From the NCBI GenBank assembly GCA_039105265.1, contig JAPFFF010000006.1, forward strand, positions 1,736,001 through 1,800,000: a stretch of 64,000 bases of DNA. Direction: 5' to 3'. Position 1 is the first letter of the stretch. Each line of letters starts with the position of its first letter. This document shows positions 61,835 to 64,000 of the stretch, piece after piece. The notes under the pieces are model-generated. The model searched no databases. It saw only the letters and a list, made by a program, of their open reading frames with translations, and was not told the DNA's origin. Source of the DNA: Tritrichomonas musculus (lineage: Eukaryota > Parabasalia > Tritrichomonadida > Tritrichomonadidae). The translations under genes were made by a program, and so were the position numbers.

Positions 61835-63427
61835 TTAATCGTCGTCGTCATTCTTCTTCCTTTTATTTTTACTTAATTTTTCAACCAAACTTTTAGAATA
61901 GAACACGTATCCTTTTGTTCCTGAATCGAAAAATGATTCTAATGTATTAACACTTTTTATTTCTTCGTCAAAATCAACTTGAATGTAATTCCAATGGAAT
62001 AGTTTTTTCCATAATATGTATTTTCTTTCATCTTCTTTTTCAGCTATTATGATTTTGATTGATGATACATTAGAAATCAGCTCATCGTTAGGTATTTCTT
62101 TAAAATTTTTATAATAAAAGAACTTATTGAGATCACTTCTTATGATGTTATTTGAATCATTATTACTATCATATTCATTACCATTTTCATACAAATATGG
62201 AATTTGTATTAGATCATATCCGAAAGATAAAAATGATGCACAGATGAAATTGAAAAAATTCTTGTTAGGGATTTGAAATTGAATTTCATCGCCTTCATTT
62301 TTGAGTTTAAAAATCTTTTTTTGCTTTTTAAAATAGTTATTATAGAAAAAGTTTGAACCAATTTGACTGATCATTGGATTAAGTGAAGCAAATAACTTGT
62401 ATATCATCGTAAATTTCAAGTTAGTATTCCTAGGGATGTTTTTTGATAAAGGAGTTGTTTTGTCGTTATCTGTATCATGAGTTGCATCTATTGCATTTTG
62501 CTGCTTTTCATTATTATCAATTTCAGAAATGATATTTTCTTCCTTTTCTTTTCCTGTATCTTCATCTTTATTTTCTGTATCATTTATATTTTCTGTATCA
62601 CTTATATTTTCTGTATCATTTATATTTTCTGTATCATCTTTATTTTCTGTGTCATCTTTATTTTCTGAATCTTCATCTTTATTTTCTGTGTCATCTTTAT
62701 TTTTTGCATCTTCATCTTTATTTTCTGAATCTTCATCTTTATTTTCTGAAACTTCATTTTTATTTTTTGCATCTTCATCTTTATTTTCTGCACCTTCATC
62801 TTTATTTTCTGCATCTTCATCTTTATTTTCTGCACCTTCATCTTTATTTTCTGCACCTTCATCTTTATTTTCTGCACCTTCATCTTTATTTTCTGCATCT
62901 TCATCTTTATTTTCTGCATCTTCATCTTTATTTTCTGCATCTTCATCTTTATTTTCTGTATCATCGTTATCTGCGACATTTTCATCATTATCACCGTTAT
63001 CAGATTTTGTCACTTTCTTGCGTGACGATCTACCTGATGATATATTTTTTTTTTTTCTTTGGGATACATTTGTAACCGGATTTTTTTTTTTACTTTTAGA
63101 TTGACTTTTAGGAGCTTTTTCATCTTTAATACTGCTATCATCTTTTGACGGTATATTTTCTTCGACATCATTAATGGATTCTTTTGATTTTTCTTCTATT
63201 TGCTTTCTTTCATCTTCTTTATGACTTTTTTCATTACCATTGATATTTTCTTCTTTTTCTTCTTCTTCTTCTTCGATCTCATCATTTTGATCTACTTTTT
63301 TGTCTTTTACTTTTGTCTGAGAATCTTTTTGATTTTTTGAATTTGCTTTTTTTTTACGCCCATTAACATTTGCAGATTGAGTTTTTTTAATATGGCTTGC
63401 TTTTTTTCCTTTTTTATTTCCACTCAT
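61835..63427 (-). CDS. Lys/Glu-rich protein with ENKDEDA repeats
   Basis: 530 residues. The N-terminal 155 are basic then acidic low complexity (KKGKKAS, GRKKKANSK, EIEEEEEEKEEN). Residues about 156-290 are a tandem array of 7-residue units, mostly ENKDEDA/ENKDEGA, with a shorter TENINDTENISD variant near its end. The last 200 residues are a normal, globular-looking alpha/beta domain (NLKFTMIYKLFASLNPMISQ, FFNFICASFLSFGYDLIQIP, KYILWKKLFHWNYIQVDFDE) and end in KNKRKKNDDDD, a likely nuclear signal. I do not recognise the C-terminal domain. Repeat arrays of this kind vary in copy number between strains. Its start is 150 bp from the divergent last gene. Confidence 0.85.
   Translation of the reverse strand: MSGNKKGKKASHIKKTQSANVNGRKKKANSKNQKDSQTKVKDKKVDQNDEIEEEEEEKEENINGNEKSHKEDERKQIEEKSKESINDVEENIPSKDDSSIKDEKAPKSQSKSKKKNPVTNVSQRKKKNISSGRSSRKKVTKSDNGDNDENVADNDDTENKDEDAENKDEDAENKDEDAENKDEGAENKDEGAENKDEGAENKDEDAENKDEGAENKDEDAKNKNEVSENKDEDSENKDEDAKNKDDTENKDEDSENKDDTENKDDTENINDTENISDTENINDTENKDEDTGKEKEENIISEIDNNEKQQNAIDATHDTDNDKTTPLSKNIPRNTNLKFTMIYKLFASLNPMISQIGSNFFYNNYFKKQKKIFKLKNEGDEIQFQIPNKNFFNFICASFLSFGYDLIQIPYLYENGNEYDSNNDSNNIIRSDLNKFFYYKNFKEIPNDELISNVSSIKIIIAEKEDERKYILWKKLFHWNYIQVDFDEEIKSVNTLESFFDSGTKGYVFYSKSLVEKLSKNKRKKNDDDD
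62556..62960. repeat. 21-bp coding minisatellite
   Basis: Tandem 21-bp units encoding ENKDEDA-type heptads on the minus strand. Because the period is a multiple of three and stop-poor, several other frames on both strands are also open; they are shadows. Confidence 0.9.
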
Positions 63428-63577
63428 AATAACATTTTAAAAAGTTAAGTAAGGTATGGCAAAAAAATAAAGACTGTTTATTAAACAGTGTTTAATAATG
63501 CATTCAAAAAAAAAAAAAAAACGTTATTTTAAACTATTTAATACATTTCTTATTTTTTTTTTAAACAACCAATTTAA
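63428..63577. promoter_or_regulatory. Divergent promoter region
   Basis: 150 bp between two divergent ATGs; contains AT tracts including an A15 run near 63507-63521. No TCAYW match adjacent to either start. Confidence 0.4.
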
Positions 63578-64000
63578 ATGAGAAAGAACTCACATAGATT
63601 AGTTCCTTTAGAAACCCTGTACCCAAATCATCCACCGAGAGAACAACCTAAGAATAAGCCTAAATTACCTTTTTATAAACCGGGAGTTTCAGCTTCAATT
63701 CCTGAAAAAGCTCGTGAAGCATCATCTGTTAGGTATCTTCAAGCATATACAATTAAAAAAGAACTTTCTTCTCTTGAACAGCCACTTAAAGATATTGAAG
63801 ATGATGCTGAGTTCATTGCTAATTCGATGAATGCTGCATTGCAAGTTCCCAAAGCGATCGAAATGACTTTTAATCGAATTCATGGAAGGATATATGACAT
63901 TCAAAGAGAAATAGAATATAGCTCAAACACTAAAGATGACAAAGCATTAATCATTCAAAATAATTTTCGAATGGCAATAAATAAACAACATTTATTTGAC
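63578..64000 (+). CDS. 5' part of an IQ-motif, coiled-coil protein (cut by window edge)
   Basis: An ATG at 63578 opens 141 codons that run off the right edge without a stop. The N-terminus is Pro/Lys-rich (NHPPREQPKNKPKLPFYKPG); from about residue 50 it is helical with coiled-coil character (LSSLEQPLKDIEDDAEFIAN, FNRIHGRIYDIQREIE). Residues about 126-138 (IIQNNFRMAINK) fit an IQ calmodulin-binding motif (IQxxxRxxxxK). Such proteins are common in axonemes and the cytoskeleton. Codon use is typical of the neighbouring real genes. I cannot name the family from this part. Confidence 0.8.
   Translation, partial: MRKNSHRLVPLETLYPNHPPREQPKNKPKLPFYKPGVSASIPEKAREASSVRYLQAYTIKKELSSLEQPLKDIEDDAEFIANSMNAALQVPKAIEMTFNRIHGRIYDIQREIEYSSNTKDDKALIIQNNFRMAINKQHLFD

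Noticed and set aside
62529-63104. Long Ser/Phe/Leu-rich frames on both strands over the ENKDEDA gene
   Set aside because: Shadows produced by the 21-bp repeat, whose period keeps other frames free of stops.

Overview
The window looks like a parabasalid protist genome, most likely Tritrichomonas or a close trichomonad relative. Evidence: very AT-rich DNA; long single-exon genes with no visible introns; a degenerate BspA-type leucine-rich-repeat fragment; a protein kinase fused to a long Sel1-repeat array; a radial-spoke (flagellar) protein; and, at several genes, a TCAYW Initiator-like element only 4-24 bp upstream of the ATG, as known for trichomonad core promoters. The species call is inference from protein character; no marker gene (rRNA, tRNA) is present.

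Layout. 1-38 kb and 58-64 kb are gene-bearing and compact. In order: BspA-like fragment; a type I surface protein with F-S/T-x-S/T hexads; kinase-Sel1; a 4.6-kb nest of mobile elements; WD40-bromodomain protein; a Rossmann-glycosyltransferase type II membrane protein; beta-helix protein; Tubby-like; Ssu72; queuine tRNA-ribosyltransferase; a small unknown protein; a C2-like protein; a charged unknown protein; RSPH9; a FANCD2-like solenoid; an armadillo-type protein; a Stealth-type phosphotransferase; then, after the gap, an E2F/DP-like factor, a UBL-UBA protein, an ENKDED-repeat protein, and a truncated IQ-motif gene running off the right edge.

38-58 kb (and 7.8-12.4 kb) hold almost no intact coding sequence and are a transposon graveyard. 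Reading both strands by eye I found a set of terminal-inverted-repeat elements with verifiable target-site duplications: TTAA-flanked elements with GG-starting ends (7814-12399, 41804-42940, 46048-46295, and the foldback 49615-50482); elements with 8-bp duplications (9125-12060, 9716-11264, 40671-41532, 43910-45917, 46650-47444, 48020-48962); a TA-flanked short element (53742-54084); two transposase-type pseudogenes (38299-39798 and a pogo/Tigger-like one at 51083-52165); a perfect 86-bp inverted repeat; and a 1.9-kb inverted-repeat-bounded segment that carries a 204-bp tandem array and a GC-rich gene-start fragment. The 7.8-12.4 kb block is a three-level nest, each level with its own target duplication, and its outer end lies 45 bp upstream of the kinase start codon.

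The genes do not form operons. They are housekeeping (Ssu72 for RNA polymerase II CTD, tRNA queuosine modification, ubiquitin shuttle, chromatin reader, DNA-damage solenoid, cell-cycle transcription factor), flagellar (RSPH9) and surface/secretory (hexad surface protein, Stealth, glycosyltransferase) functions typical of a flagellated mucosal protist. No CRISPR, tRNA, rRNA or bacterial operon features were found.
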